64,000 bases of DNA, from positions 124,001-188,000 of the forward strand of contig BPQB01000032.1 of assembly GCA_019973155.2 (NCBI GenBank), in the 5' to 3' direction. This document shows positions 1 through 12,048 of this stretch, one piece after another (positions within the stretch are counted from its first letter, which is position 1; each line of letters begins with the position of its first letter). Made by a program: the position numbers and the translations under genes. This DNA is from Phanerochaete sordida (Eukaryota; Basidiomycota; Agaricomycetes; Polyporales; Phanerochaetaceae). The notes under the pieces were generated by a model. The model did not search any database. It saw only the letters and a list, made by a program, of their open reading frames with translations, and had not been told where the DNA came from.

Positions 1-177
1 CGCCGATGTTGTCGACTGGCCACGGATAACTCGGCAAGATGCAGGTGTCTTGAAGAGTAGTCACATACTGCTTGGGCCAACGCAAGCAAAAGCTCTTCCT
101 GTAAACTATAATTCCGTCGTATTTGGAGGTCCAGAGAGACAGCGAGGTATGCAGTTTTCTCGTTCTCTTCAGGAGAA

Positions 178-1244
178 TGGATAGATTCTCCTTGAGTAAT
201 ACTGATGAATCATCAGGTGTGGTGGAAAGAACACGCTTCGTTCTATCTCCTGATGGGCAGCTGCTAGCCGGGGTTTTTCGTAACACTGTACGATTATGGA
301 GGCTTCAAGATGGAAGTACCCTCCAATATTTCGAGAGCGATAAGCACACAAGCAACATCAGCTCTGTAGTGTTTTCCCCAAACGGCCGGAACATGGTTTC
401 AGGAGCAGATGGCAATTCTGCATTGGTCTGGGACATCAGAACCGGCCAGGTTGTGCGCCAGCTGGGGGGTCACAAGGACTCGATCTATGCGGTCGCCTAC
501 ACTCCTACTGGAGCCCAAATTGCCACCTGCTCCAGAGACTCTTTCATGCTCTGGGACTCTGGGACCGGCGATCTCCTGCACGCCGTTACAGATATCTCGT
601 CGGAGTATACGTTCCTGAACTCCTCCCCAGATAACTTGCGCATCGCAGTCGACCTCAGTCCCCGTCCATGGGAACAAGTCTTGGCAATCCTAGACTGTCC
701 TACCGGCAGGCAGATCGCAACCGTGCGGAACAAGAGCGTCATGTGCATAGCGTTTTCTCCAAACGGCGACCGTCTCGCGGGAGGGTGCCACAATGGCAGC
801 GCGTATATATGGAATGCAGCAACGGGCACCGTTCTCTTGGAGATCCACCTTGAAGCAGGCGGCTGCCGTAGCGTGGCATTCTCGCTCTGCGGCGAAGAGA
901 TAGGGATAGGATCAGACGCAGGGACGCTTGAGACATGGGACTCACGAACAGGGGAGCGGCGCTTCATCTTCCTTGCTGAGAGCATCACAGACAAGCCCAG
1001 TGGATGGGTTCGGTCTGTGGCATACTCCTCGAGGCACGAATTAATAGCATGCGGCGCAGAGGACGGCTGCATCCGCATCTGGAATTATAAGAGTGGCGCC
1101 TTTGTGGCGATGCTCCAGGGACACATCGAGCGGATATATCGATTAACGTTTACACCAGATGGATGGGGCGTCCTATCATATGGTCGTGGAGGAGATGACA
1201 CTGTCCAATACTGGAGTATTCGTGATGTACTGCGCCTCTTGTAG
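178..1244 (+). CDS. WD40-repeat protein, 3' part (5' end uncertain)
   Basis: Open frame ending in TAG at 1242-1244. It encodes at least five WD40 blades with typical signatures: SVVFSPNGRNMVSG with ALVWD, YAVAYTPTGAQIATCSRD, CIAFSPNGDRLAGG with AYIWN, SVAFSLCGEEIGIGSD, and SVAYSSRHELIACGAEDG with IRIWN. The whole product would be a beta-propeller scaffold. In basidiomycetes such propellers are often the C-terminal half of NACHT or other NLR-like proteins (family knowledge), but no ATPase part is visible here. The frame has a stop at 102-104. A strong pyrimidine-rich acceptor ends near 174, so the exon probably starts just after it and earlier exons lie left of the window; another frame is open from 2 to about 184. 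The ATG at 178 is the first in frame and could be a real start. The WD40 call is sure; the start is not. Confidence 0.75.
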
Positions 1245-1384
1245 AACGCAGTGATGTAACTTACACACAGTATATACATTACCCGACTCTGTCGAGTATC
1301 TGCCAGCTGAGGAACCACTGTTGATGGTGTTCTTTTATACCCCCTTCCCCAGCCCAGCCATGTGTAGCTAGTAACAGCGAAAAG

Positions 1385-2030
1385 TAAATTCCCGTGTCAG
1401 CTACGATGCCCACTGATCAGTCTCATTTTGCCAAGACGATCAGGAGGTGATTATGAATCGTACCTTGTGTGCTTGCCGCTGGGCTGAGGCCTCTGCAGCT
1501 AGGGTGTCTGTCACTAAGCTTTCCGGCGTTTAGTTCCTCGAATATCTCATCACATCAAAAGCAGCTTACACAGAGCCATCAACCGAAGATCCTCCTTCAG
1601 AACCTCCATTACAGCAATTGGTACAGTGGTCGCAGTCGCCAGGGGCGACGGCCACCAGAGCCGCGTCGGACTGCGGGACGGGCGAGGCCACAGCTGCCAC
1701 GGCAGCGAGAGGGAGCACGACACTGGCGAGTTTCGCAAAGTTACTGCGACGAGGTGGGTAGGTAGAGCGAGGAGTGTGGTTGGTTGGGGCCGTCCTATCC
1801 TTAGTTGCACGTCTTATATCCTGCGCTCGGGCAGATCGACAGGCCTGGCACGCCGTAGTCGAGAGCCACAGTTTTGCAAGTGGTCAGAAGATTTATGGCC
1901 CTGTGTGGAGAGGTGTTGGCACTGCCAGCGTGAGGCAAAGGATTTGAGAAATGCATTTGCGTGTGCTGCCCTGGTCGTTGCCACAATACAGCGATAAGAT
2001 ACATGCAGTATCCAATTGTTTGGCATCTCT
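1385..2030 (-). repeat. Inverted duplication, left arm (partner 11363-12050)
   Basis: On the minus strand this stretch aligns with plus-strand 11363-12050. Both read TGTATTGTGGCAACGACCAG then GCAGCACACGCAAATGCAT in the promoter, then the CCTCTCCACACAG block, the TATA box, the leader and both exons. The arm carries the start-less SSP copy. The match fades near 2030 on one side and around the third exon (1385-1400) on the other. Confidence 0.75.
1464..1741 (-). pseudogene. Small secreted cysteine-rich protein, copy 1, start codon lost
   Basis: Inverted copy of the gene at 11694-12048. The TATA box (TATAAG on the minus strand, 1813-1818), signal-peptide codons, the CDHCTNCCNGG motif, the GTAAGC donor and exon 2 are all kept. 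The intron 1508-1569 is 62 bp, the same length as in the two intact copies. The start is gone: AGTATGCACTTT in copy 2 reads AGTAACTTT here, a 3-bp deletion through the ATG. No in-frame ATG occurs between the TATA box and this point. Exon 2 (1464-1507) keeps SCRGLS, but the first cysteine of the CxxC is lost. A non-AUG start or a new upstream exon is possible but not visible. Confidence 0.75.
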
Positions 2031-2359
2031 GGAGCTCTGAGTTTCGAAACTAAATCTCGCCGAGTCTGAGAATCCATTAATCTATCATTTTTTGCTGGCG
2101 CGTCATGATATTGTGCTCCTTAAACTCCGAATTTGTGCAGTGCACAGTGAGCCAATGACGGCGCAGTGCTAACCTTTATCAGCAAGCTTTGAGTGGACGC
2201 GACTGGGATATAATAGCTTATATATTTCGGAGAGGATTTATTGCCATATGTCACGACTCACACCGAGCGAGGCTAAGGAGGAGTTTGAATCGACCATGCC
2301 GACCAGTCATGCCAATGTAATACTTACATTTCCGCCGATTTAGCAGGCTTGCACTGTGC

Positions 2360-2560
2360 TCAACAGATATCGATGTGTATGGGCTCGAGCTGGGTGAAAT
2401 GTGCGCGTCAGATACTCGGTTGAGTGCTGCAAACATGAAACATTGGACTCACGTCGGTAGACTCTGAGTCCCTGATGCAGACAGGCGCAGGGACGGGCGA
2501 CGCAACAGCAGCGGTGGCTGCAACAGCGACGACAGTGCCGAAAAGCTTGGTGAAGTTCAT
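2360..2560 (-). CDS. Short secreted protein sharing the SSP signal peptide (45 aa)
   Basis: Two exons, 2453-2560 and 2360-2389, with a 63-bp intron (GTGAGT donor, CTGAC branch site, CCCAG acceptor). The N-terminus MNFTKLFGTVVAVA with AVASPVPAPV is clearly related to the signal peptides of the copies at 11.7 and 13.1 kb (MHFTKLASAV..AVASPVP). The predicted mature part is only about 25 residues and has two cysteines instead of six, so it is either a shortened or a diverged family member. It ends in IDIC, which is not a CaaX box. No function can be assigned. The small size makes the model moderately certain; the related signal peptide and clean intron support it. Confidence 0.55.
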
Positions 2561-4481
2561 ACTGGAGGTGGAAAGTGGACGTGCGCGGTTGCTTTGAGCT
2601 GAGGTGAACTGGGCCTCTGCTGTGTTGCTTCACGGTTTATATACCGCCTCTGCGTCCGTTAAGGTTAGAACTATGGCTAGCAAAGTCACCACCAGCATTA
2701 CCGCCAATATTGCTAGTCGTCTCAGGCCTGCGCCGCCGCGCTGCGCGCATCTGCCGACTCCGCACTGCGCCTGCCGCTCACCTGCAATTCGCGCGATCAA
2801 TTAAAGACGTTTTGTACTGATTGTTTGAATGGCGTAGGGGTGCAGGTACGTGCCCGACATGGGCCCGCCTCCGCAGGCAGCGTGTACGCGGCGCCCCTGT
2901 GTTTTAGACATTGCTGTCGCGTTCGCGACGGCCGTCTTCCCATGAATCGAATAGGTCTGCTTAAAATAACGGGCTTACATCAATTGCAAGCTGCGTCAAT
3001 AAGCTTTGCGGGATGGGCCGTGGATGATTTTCAGGATATGAGCGGCCCATCATCCGTAAATACGGACTGACCGTACGGCACTCTTCCGCATCCAGGATTG
3101 ATCTAATATGATTATGTACGGCACATCGCGCTAGATGCAGTCAAAGAGTCAACTGCTGTGCAACATACCTTCTGCGGGTCTTGCTCGTTACATCTTACCA
3201 GTACGATGCGGGTGCGAGCCAGATTGGCCTTGCATTGATGGTCAGCTTACATCGGCCCGATTAGAGAGGTACGTGACTGCAGGCCATCCATGCAAGATAC
3301 TGGTCACCCAGAAGCCGCGTCAAACACTGTTGGCTATATTGCAGTGCCGCCAGTAGGTCCGTTATCGTCAGCAGTAATTGTCGAATATCAATACTCACGG
3401 CCCTTGAGTCGTGAGGGCTCGTTAGACAGGCTGTGCTGTGGCAGACCTCGCTCGTGAAGTGAGATTCTCTGCCTATCAGCAAGGCGTACAAATGGTCTAC
3501 CATAGGTGACATATTTGCGGATCTTGTTTGCATAGAATGACTGCGCGCCACAATGAAGGGAGGATAAGGGCCTGTAGGTGGCGCGGAAGGGAACCTTGGT
3601 CCGTAACCTGATTGTTGGGAAGCTCTGCGCCTTCGCCTATTACCTATGCGATTCCCCGCCCTCTCGCCGACGAAATGAACAAAGCGAACCCCACCACGTG
3701 CATAATCAGGTGCGTTTAAGTTGCGCGAGACTTTTCAGGCTGTGCAGGGCGGCCTCGACTCTGCAGCGCTCGTGGGCTGCATTCAGACATACGCAATCCC
3801 TCTGCTATTCGCGAGGACTACGCACGTTTGCACCTCTCCGCCAGCACCGGGGCATGCTGCACACGCAGTCGCCGAGACCGCCTCGGCTAGGTCGCGCCGC
3901 AGAGGTCGGCGGACCGCGAAGCACGAAACGGAGATTTGGTGCCTTCTTGGGACTCGCCCGTAACTGAAGACGTAGTTCTGCGTGGTCGCCAGCCTTTACA
4001 AGCTTCAATGTACACTCTGAAGAATGCTATCGGGGGCGGACCTTCGCCTTTGCGGCTCGTACGTTCGCACGCGACGCCGCGGACGCCCTGTATATGCGAA
4101 GTCCGGCGTCACGTCGCCCTGTGTGCGACTCGAGGATGCAGCGAGGTGGAAACGCCGTCATTTGGTCGTTTATGTCGACTTCGTGATCGCAGCTCCACTG
4201 CGCGTCCTCTGCGAGCTGTGCACAAGGGGCAGTGTCGCGGACAATGCCAAGGAACATATGAATGCAACACGCACAGCGTCCTAGCCTCATGAGAGGCTTC
4301 CGGAACCGCTGGACGTCGGCGCCCATGCCCTGTGTGTACGGAGACTATATCAGCACCTGCTATACTCCACGGTCCTGATGAAATGCTCTACCCTCGCCAC
4401 TGTGTCCTTTGTTGTCTTTGACACTCCTTGAAGTACAAGTTGCACCATCCTGGCGTCGTCTTGTGAGCATACACTTCAACC
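2561..4481. other. Intergenic, no supported gene
   Basis: About 1.9 kb between the SSP-like gene and the phospholipase C. Only short overlapping frames are present, without recognisable domains or a convincing donor/branch/acceptor series. It should include promoters for both neighbours; a pyrimidine-rich stretch near 4440-4480 probably is the PLC leader. Confidence 0.6.
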
Positions 4482-7400
4482 ATGGAACGGCGGCCGCCAC
4501 AGCGGGGCGACAGCACGGACAGCAACACTGGCTCCGTAGCAGAAGGGGGACCACCGAGGCGGCGTGCGCTGCGGCGAGCTTCGCATGTGACGACGACGAA
4601 GGGACAGCCTGTGCCGTCGATCGAGGCGGTCATACGCGTCGATCCTCCTCGCTCCAAGACGTCCATGTCGAATGGCACCCACGGGCGCCCCCACTCCAAC
4701 AGCGTGCCCGTCTCCTCAGCCTCGCACAGTACACATGCATCAGGTAGCATCTCGCGGCGGCGGAGCGATGGGAGCGCGAGCTTGGGTGTGGGCAGGAGCA
4801 TTCGGAGGACACTGAAAGGCGTAGTGAGCTCCAGGTCACGGTCGCGGCAGAGGGAGGACGCGGTGGTGAGTGCGGACTCCGCTGGCTCGAGTTCGGGCTC
4901 CTCGCTCTCGAGATCGATATCGAACGCATCAGCGCCCCGTGGCGTGCACAGCGACACAGCACCGCAGGCGGCAACGAGGAGAAAGGCGAGCATAAAAGGG
5001 CACATTCGCTCGGCCTCGGATGTCATCTACGGCTGGACCAAGCCTCCCCGCCTCGCCAGTTCGATCAGCGAACCTTTAGCCGTCCACTCAACCTCACCCC
5101 ACACGACCTTCGAGGGCGGCATGGTGACCAGCCCCATGCCAGTTGGCAGCCCGGACGCACTACCATCAGCGCTGCACCTTGACGTCGCAGACGAGCAAGC
5201 CATGCGCCCACCTCTGTCTCCCATACGTGAACCTCCACCACCCGTAGACACCGCCGTACCGCCAACGCCAGACAATGCACCCACCCCGCTCTCCCCGGAA
5301 AGCTCGTTGGCTGCCTCGGACGATGTACCCATCCCTCCACTCCTCCTCAACGGCGTCCCCATGATGAAAGTGTCTGCGAAGAAGCAGAAGCGGTACTTCT
5401 TTCGCCTCGACCCCGACGAGGGCCAGATAGTATGGCACTCAAAGAAGCTCCACATCAGTACGTACGCAGCCTCTGCATCCCTGCGCCGTCCTAACACGCA
5501 GCAGTACCCATCGAGTCCATCAAGGAGATCCGGACAGGCGCAGACGCGCGGTACTACCGCGAGCAGTTCCAGCTTGCCGCGCAGTACGAAGACCGATGGC
5601 TCACGCTCGTGTACATCCTCGACGGCTCGTACAAGACACTGCACCTCATCGCTGCGACGCCCGACATCTTCGAGATGTGGAGTACGACGATCCACCGGCT
5701 GTACGACATCCGCAAGCAGCTCATGAGCGGGCTCGGACACGGCGCGCTGCGACAGGTCGTGTGGGAGAAGCAGTTCTGGAAGGGCGCAGACGAGGAGAAG
5801 GACCAGCGTCTGGATTTTGACGACGTCGAGCGCATGTGCAGGAGGCTCAACATCAATCCGAGCAGGGACGACCTGCTTCGACGGTTCAAGGTGTGTGTCG
5901 ACGGCTGAAATTGCAAGCACCGCTCTGACGTGTACGCGCAGCAAGCGGACACGAACAAACGGGGCTACCTCGACTTTGCCGATTTCCGCAAGTTCGTCAA
6001 GGCCCTCAAGGCCCGACCGGAAGTCGACAGACTCTTCAAGCGGCTGTGTCACGAGTCCGGGTCTACCGACGACACGTTACAGTACCCTGCCTTTGCCGTG
6101 TTTATGCGCGAGCAGCAGCAGGTACGTGTGCAACCGTGCCATAGGTTTGTCATCTGACAGCGTGTATCCCAGTCTACGCTTTCGGAAGAGGACCTTCAGC
6201 GGCTTTTCGTCAAGTATGCCTCGCTGCCCGTCGCCGCAAGCGAAAATGCGTCCTCCAGCCCTCCAGGCTCACCAGCACGCAACGCCCTCGAGCTGACCAT
6301 ACACTCCGCCGCGATCACGGCAGGTCTGGACCCAGGCACGCCAGAACTGGCGTCCGACACGACGTCCGGCGCAAGCATCTCGCCAGTCGTACCTGAGGCA
6401 TCGCCGTCCGCGAGCCCGCCACCGCCATCCGCGCAGCTCACGTACGAGACGGGCAAGATGACGTCAAAGATGTTCACGACGTTCCTGCTCTCGGCAGACA
6501 ACGGCGCGTTCCGCGACGAGAAGCACGACATGACGCGCCCGCTGCCCGAGTACTACATCTCGAGCTCGCACAACACGTACCTGGTTGGTCACCAGCTCGT
6601 CGGCGAGAGCACGATCGAAGGCTACATCCGCGCGCTGCTGCATAGCTGCCGGAGTGTCGAAGGTGCGTCCGAGCATTCCTGGCTGCGGCGTGGCGACGAG
6701 CGCGATGGCTGACGGATGCTGGCAGTGGACATCTACGACGGCGAGACGGAGCCCGTCATCTACCACGGCAAGACGCTGACAACCAAGGTCCCGCTGCGCG
6801 ACATCTGCCAGGCGATCGCGCGCTATGCGTTCGTCGCCTCGCCCTACCCGATCATCATCTCCGCAGAGGTTCACTGTGGGCTGCCCCAGCAGGCCCTTAT
6901 CGCATCGATCATGAGCGACGTCTTCGGCGACGCGCTGGTCAAATGCAGTCCGCAAGAGCGGCCGAAGATCGATGTGCTACCGAGTCCGGACGACCTGAAG
7001 GGCAAGGTGATGCTAAAGGTGCGTTCGCTCGTAGCGCGGCTCAATTTCTGCGCTCACGAGTTCTGTGTACAGACCAAGAACTTGTATGTCTCGCACAAGG
7101 AGGACAGCGCAGGCGACAAGGACACGGCGCTTGTCGAAACCGAGTCATCGTCAACCGAAACTGCGTCCGATACGGACTTCCGCGAGGAGATGCGACATGA
7201 GTGGCGCAAGGCCAAGGAGGGCGAGGTCGAAATGCTCAAGGGTAAGCTCATGCTATCATGCAGCCTGACTTTGTCTTACGGTCCGTGCAGGCTTCAAGTC
7301 CGAGCTTACCAAGGCAAAGAAGATCATGGACCGGGTGAATCCCCGCCGGTCCTCGAATCCGTCGTCCTCTCGCCCCTCTGTCTCGCCGAACCTTCCTGTT

Positions 7401-8443
7401 GCACGCCTGCCAGAGAAGCCGAAGGTCAAGATGTCAATGGATCTCGTCGCGCTGCTGGTGTACACTGTCGGCGTCAAGTGTCGCGGCCTCAACAAGAAGG
7501 AGGTGTACGCCCCAGAGCACATGTTCTCGCTGTCCGAGAACTCGGCGAACAAGCTGTTGAAGCAAGGTATGACGGACTTGATCAAGCATTGCCGCACGCA
7601 CCTCGTGCGCATCTATCCTAAGGGCATGCGCATCGGGAGCACCAACTACGAGCCGCATCGCTACTGGTCCGCAGGCGCACAGCTGGTGGCACTCAACTGG
7701 CAGACATTCGGTATGTTGCGCCTGTCAAACCTGGCGGAATCTGCTGACACGAATGACCATAGATCTTGGGTACATGATCAATCACGCTATGTTCCAGCGC
7801 AACCAGCGCGCCGGCCTCGTGCTGAAACCTCTCGCGCTGCGCTCCGCGGACAAGTCGCTACTCGCGAAGCGGACGCAGCACTTCCTGGACATCACGATTA
7901 TCTCCGCGCAGCAGCTGCCGCGCCCTAAGAACGCGCAAGGGCGCGAGATCATCGACCGCTCGATTCTCGATCCGTTCGTCGAGGTCTCGCTGCACGTCCC
8001 GGACTGGACGCAGGAGCCGTTCCTGCCTGCGCCGGGCGGTGGGCGGAACTACTCGCCGCCGCACAACACGGCGCCCGCTGCGAGCGGCGCGACGTCCGCG
8101 CGCACGATCACGGTCAAGACGGGTGTCGTGAAGAACAACGGCTTCAACCCCGTGTGGGAGCAGGCGCTGTCTCTGCCGTTCGACTGCGTCGGCGACATGC
8201 TCGACCTGGTCTTCGTGCGCTTTGCGGTCAAGCAGGAGGATAAAGAGGACGAAGAACCCATCGCTCTGTACTGTACCAGTCTCGCGAGTCTCAATTCTGG
8301 TGCGTTTCTCCTTCCTCTGCGCTACCCTAGGTTGCTGACTAGCCCCTCTTACAGGTTACCGACACCTTCCTTTGCACGACTGTCAACTGTCGCAGTATTT
8401 GTTCTCGACGCTCTTCATTCATACCCACATTCGGGAAGCATAA
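4482..8443 (+). CDS. plc1: Phosphoinositide-specific phospholipase C
   Basis: Hydrolyses PI(4,5)P2 to diacylglycerol and IP3 at the inner membrane face. Nine exons: 4482-5457, 5505-5890, 5942-6121, 6173-6662, 6726-7018, 7073-7241, 7291-7710, 7763-8299, 8355-8443; 1179 aa. The order is a Ser/Pro-rich N-terminal region (about 1-290), PH domain (about 290-430), EF-hand pair (about 430-560), X domain with SSSHNTYLVGHQL (first catalytic His) and EVHCG (second), an acidic linker, Y domain with MDLVALLVYTVGVKC and NYEPHRYWSAGAQ, and a C2 domain from LDITIISAQQLPRP. This is delta-type PLC architecture, as in yeast Plc1, with a longer N-terminal tail. All exon phases join cleanly. The start is the first ATG after the leader. 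Confidence 0.93.
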
Positions 8444-9336
8444 TTCAACCAACAATCGGTCAAGGAAACTTTCACACATGCACACATACTAAATCATCAT
8501 GCTAATCACATTTGCTCCGTTACACTTGTATTTCTACACATACACCACATCACGTTCACAGTCGGAAGTGCTCCATAATGCATTATTTTATCCTCTCCTC
8601 GAGCAACACTCGGCTCGGGCGGCGCTCTTCTCTGGGCTTCCGGCTTACCCACTGGTGAGTGTCATCTTGCCCCATTACTCATAAGTATCCGAGCGTATGA
8701 TGCCCATCCGTGTCCCCCAACGGGCATTCTGATGTCTTCACAAGTGTTCTCAGCTGCTGTTTTCTGTCTCGTCTAGGTCACCAGTCGTTCATTATCGAGG
8801 TTCGCCCCACTCTCTCACTCACATACGTAGACCTGACCATATTCACCCCCAAGTCTCAAATATCAAGACAAATCTATCAGCACTATTCGACATGCTCGCC
8901 ACATTTGAACGGTATTGCACGATGCTCTGTAAGCCACTTGGGATGGTCCCGCCGTGTTCCCGTTCCATGGTACTTACTCGCATTTTCTTCCCAGTGCAAG
9001 CGGCGCTCAATCCTGCACATCTTTCCGTGACACTCTTCGCAGATTCTTTCCGTATCTGTAACACCGGGACAATGCCCTGTATATCGGACTCCGCCGCTTC
9101 AAGCAGTCCCCGTGTGGCTCAATGGCAGTCATCATAATCGACGCTCAGTCCATTTCACAACCGTCTCGGTCGATCATTCAATAACCAGCTGTCGTCGTGT
9201 TCTAAATCGCTGTCACGTCTGGCTGACATTGGAACGGCTGACGTTATGGTTCAGTCCGAGGCTGGCATACCTGTCCGAGCATAAAACATGAAGACTTCAG
9301 GCTTACGATTCCCAACCAACCTTCGCTCCTACCGAC
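8444..9336. other. Intergenic, no supported gene
   Basis: About 0.9 kb between PLC and the chitinase. Short frames only. A TATA-like GCATAAAACATG at about 9280 lies 55 bp before the chitinase ATG and is likely its core promoter. Confidence 0.55.
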
Positions 9337-10950
9337 ATGCCAGCCCGGACGATGTGGACCATCTCAGCCCTTAGCCTCCTCACAGTGCTCCCTATTGCAT
9401 CCATTCGGGCTGTGCCTGTCTGTTCGGGAACACCGGAAGCTGTCGCTACGACGTGGTACACTGGCTGGCATGCTCAGCACCTTCCTCTGGAGGACATCAG
9501 CTGGGATAAATGGAGCTCGATATCCTACGCCTTCGCGTAAGTATTCCTCTCCTATGGATATAATATGACGTGGCTGACATGATCATTTTATTGCAGGGAG
9601 ACGACTCCGGATCCCTCGGTTGTTGCGTTGCAAGATTCTGACGCAGCTCTGCTGAGAAGCCTTGTCGACATGGCCCACCAGCATGTGAGCCATACTTGCA
9701 GCCAGCTAGTAGATCTTCTCTAACATCCGTTCCAGAACGTCCACGCTCTCCTCACAGTTGGAGGATGGACTGGCTCCAGATATTTTTCGACCGCGGTAGG
9801 ATCCCCAGAGAATCGCACTATGTTTGCGAATGCTTTGCTAGGCCTGGTCCAGCAGTACGGCCTGGACGGCATCGATATCGAGTAAGTCTGCTGCGATGCA
9901 GCGATCCAACACGCTCACTAATATATGCCCGGTATAGTTGGGAATATCCGAACAAGGAGGGCATGGGATGTAACCTCATCTCCGAGCAAGACACACCCAA
10001 CTTTCTGTCATTCCTTCAAGAGCTTCGCGCCACGCCGGGGGGCCAGAATATGACCGTCTCAACCGCAACGTCCATCCTTCCCTTCACCTCGCCGGACGGT
10101 ACGCCCAGCACCGACGTCTCACCCTTCGCCGCTGTATTCGACTACGTCACACTCATGGACTACGACGTCTGGGGCACATGGTCGCCCGCCGTCGGCCCGA
10201 ATGCGCCACTCGAGGACAGCTGCGCGGCGCCGCAGTACCAGCAGGGCTCCGCGGCTTCTGCTGTCGCGGCTTGGACGAAGGCGGGCTTCCCTGCCGAGAA
10301 GCTCGTCCTCGGCGTAGCGTCGTACGGCCACAGCTACCACGTCACGGCTGACGCTGCCTACAACGGCGCGTCGAGCGCGGGCGAGGCGCAGCCCGCGGGC
10401 ACCACGCCCATCGCGCCGTATCCCGCTTTCGACGCGGCGCAGCAGCCGCTCGGCGACTCATGGGACGCGATTGAGCCCGCGGGCATCGACGCGTGCGGGA
10501 ACCCCTCCGGCGGCGGGGCTTCTGGGATCTTCAATTTCCGCGGACTGGTCGAGAAGGGGTATCTCGATGTGAACGGCACTGCCATGCCTGGCGTAGGCTA
10601 TCGGTACGACACCTGCAGTCAGACGGTGCGTATCGTGTTGTGATCCTATCACATGCATACTGACAGGATGTGTAGCCTTTCTTGTACGACCCGAAGACGT
10701 CGACTATGATCTCCTACGACGATGCAGAGTCGTTCGGTGAGTAACCCAATGGTATCTATGCTGCCCGCCCGTTACTCAGACTCGTCTAGCTGCCAAGGGC
10801 CGTTTCATTCAGCAATCGGGTTTGCGAGGCTTCGCCATGTGGGAGGCTGCTGGTGACTTTGAGGACGTGCTGTTGGACGCGATCGAGGATGGCCTGGGCA
10901 TTGGCGAGGATCCCTGTCAGGGTCTCACACCATTGGGGCTCCCGCTGTAA
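9337..10950 (+). CDS. Secreted GH18 chitinase
   Basis: Endo-acting GH18 glycoside hydrolase of the fungal cell-wall or chitin-degradation type. Six exons: 9337-9536, 9597-9684, 9736-9881, 9938-10625, 10676-10736, 10790-10950; 447 aa. A signal peptide (about residues 1-25, ending SIRAVPV) is followed by the TIM barrel: WYTGWHA, SYAFAE, LLTVGGWTGSRYF (substrate strand), the catalytic DGIDIDWEYP (DxxDxDxE intact, the last E being the acid), LMDYDVWGTW, and a chitinase insertion domain around YGHSY. The intron after exon 3 splits the aspartate codon within the catalytic motif. No separate chitin-binding module is seen. It lies between the arms of the inverted SSP duplication. Confidence 0.93.
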
Positions 10951-11614
10951 TTCCGCACGCACATTCTCAACGAGGCTACTCTGTCCACAGATGTGTGCGT
11001 ATCATGAGCTCCGTGATAGACCGGATGAAAACTCAGACGAGCTGAACGTATTTCGGAAAATAAGGTGACTCGGGCGAGTGGCATGCTTGGGCCTAGACCG
11101 AGGATTGACGTTGGATTGGCGTACAATGTTTCTTTTGCTAGATATCGGAATCACCTCCATTGATTTTGTGTCCAGGACGGTCTTTTCGCAAGGTAAAGAA
11201 GTTGACTGGGCCAGATGGGTATGATGTGACAGTCTATATGTGGCATCTCACCTCCCCCACATACCATGCTGCAGCATCTGCTGACGATCTACCACATGGT
11301 CTTTAGGTCGAGGCGACGTCTCCCCTCGAGATTGGATCCGAACGGCGTGCCACATAGCCCCAGATATGCCAACCAAGTGGATGCCGCAAGCTGTATTGTG
11401 GCAACGACCAGGGCAGCACACGCAAATGCATATCTCGAAGCTTTTGACAAGAAGTCAAATACAAGGTACAACATCGAGAGATGCCTCACACTGGCAGTGC
11501 GCACACCTCTCCACACCTCTCCACACAGAACCAGAAATTTACTGACCACCTACACAAATGTGATTTATTATCGACTACAGTGCACCACGCCTGACGATCT
11601 GCCCGAGCGTAGGA

Positions 11615-11620
11615 TATAAG
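11615..11620 (+). promoter_or_regulatory. TATA box of SSP copy 2
   Basis: TATAAG 79 bp upstream of the ATG, in GGATATAAGACGTGC, conserved in inverted copy 1 (1813-1818, minus strand). Copy 3 has TATAAG at 12996-13001, 82 bp before its ATG. A conserved TATA at fixed distance supports the chosen starts. Confidence 0.6.
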
Positions 11621-11693
11621 ACGTGCGAAGGAGGACAAGACGGCCCCAACCAACTTCACTCCTCGGTCTACCTGCCCACCTCGACGTCGTAGT

Positions 11694-12048
11694 ATGCACT
11701 TTACCAAGCTCGCCAGTGCCGTGCTCGCTCTCGCTACAGTGGCAGCTGTGGCCTCGCCCGTGCCCCAGTCCGACTCGGACGCGGCTCTGGTGGCCGTTGC
11801 TCCTGGCAACTGCGACCACTGCACCAATTGCTGCAACGGAGGTTCTGAAGGGGGATCCTCGGCCGATGGCTCTGTGTAAGCCGCTTTTGATGTGATGAGA
11901 TATGCGAGGGGCTAAACGTCGCAAAGGTTGGGTGCAGATGCCTCAGCTGCAGAGGCCTGAGCCTAGCGGCAAGCACACAAGGTGAGATCGCTTCCTGATC
12001 GCCATGGAAAAACAGGATTGACCGGTGCACACTGTAGCCGACGCATGA
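11694..12048 (+). CDS. Small secreted cysteine-rich protein, copy 2
   Basis: The frame appears to stop at TAA 11877-11879, but that TAA is part of a GTAAGC splice donor. Proposed exons are 11694-11875, 11938-11981 and 12038-12048; intron 1 is 62 bp, as in copies 1 and 3. The product has a signal peptide (MHFTKLASAVLALATVAAVA), a short pro-like segment, then CDHCTNCCNGGSEGG and, from exon 2, CLSCRGLSLAAS. That gives six cysteines in the pattern CxxCxxCC..CxxC, typical of secreted disulphide-rich peptides but not a family I recognise (it is not a hydrophobin). The second intron (11982-12037) is less certain; if it is retained, the protein ends GEIAS. An effector-like or extracellular role is inference from secretion, size and cysteine content. 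Confidence 0.65.

Noticed and set aside
2360..2390. C-terminal HIDIC considered as a mating-pheromone CaaX end
   Set aside because: The cysteine is the last residue, so no CaaX; the protein has a signal peptide, which pheromone precursors of this type lack.
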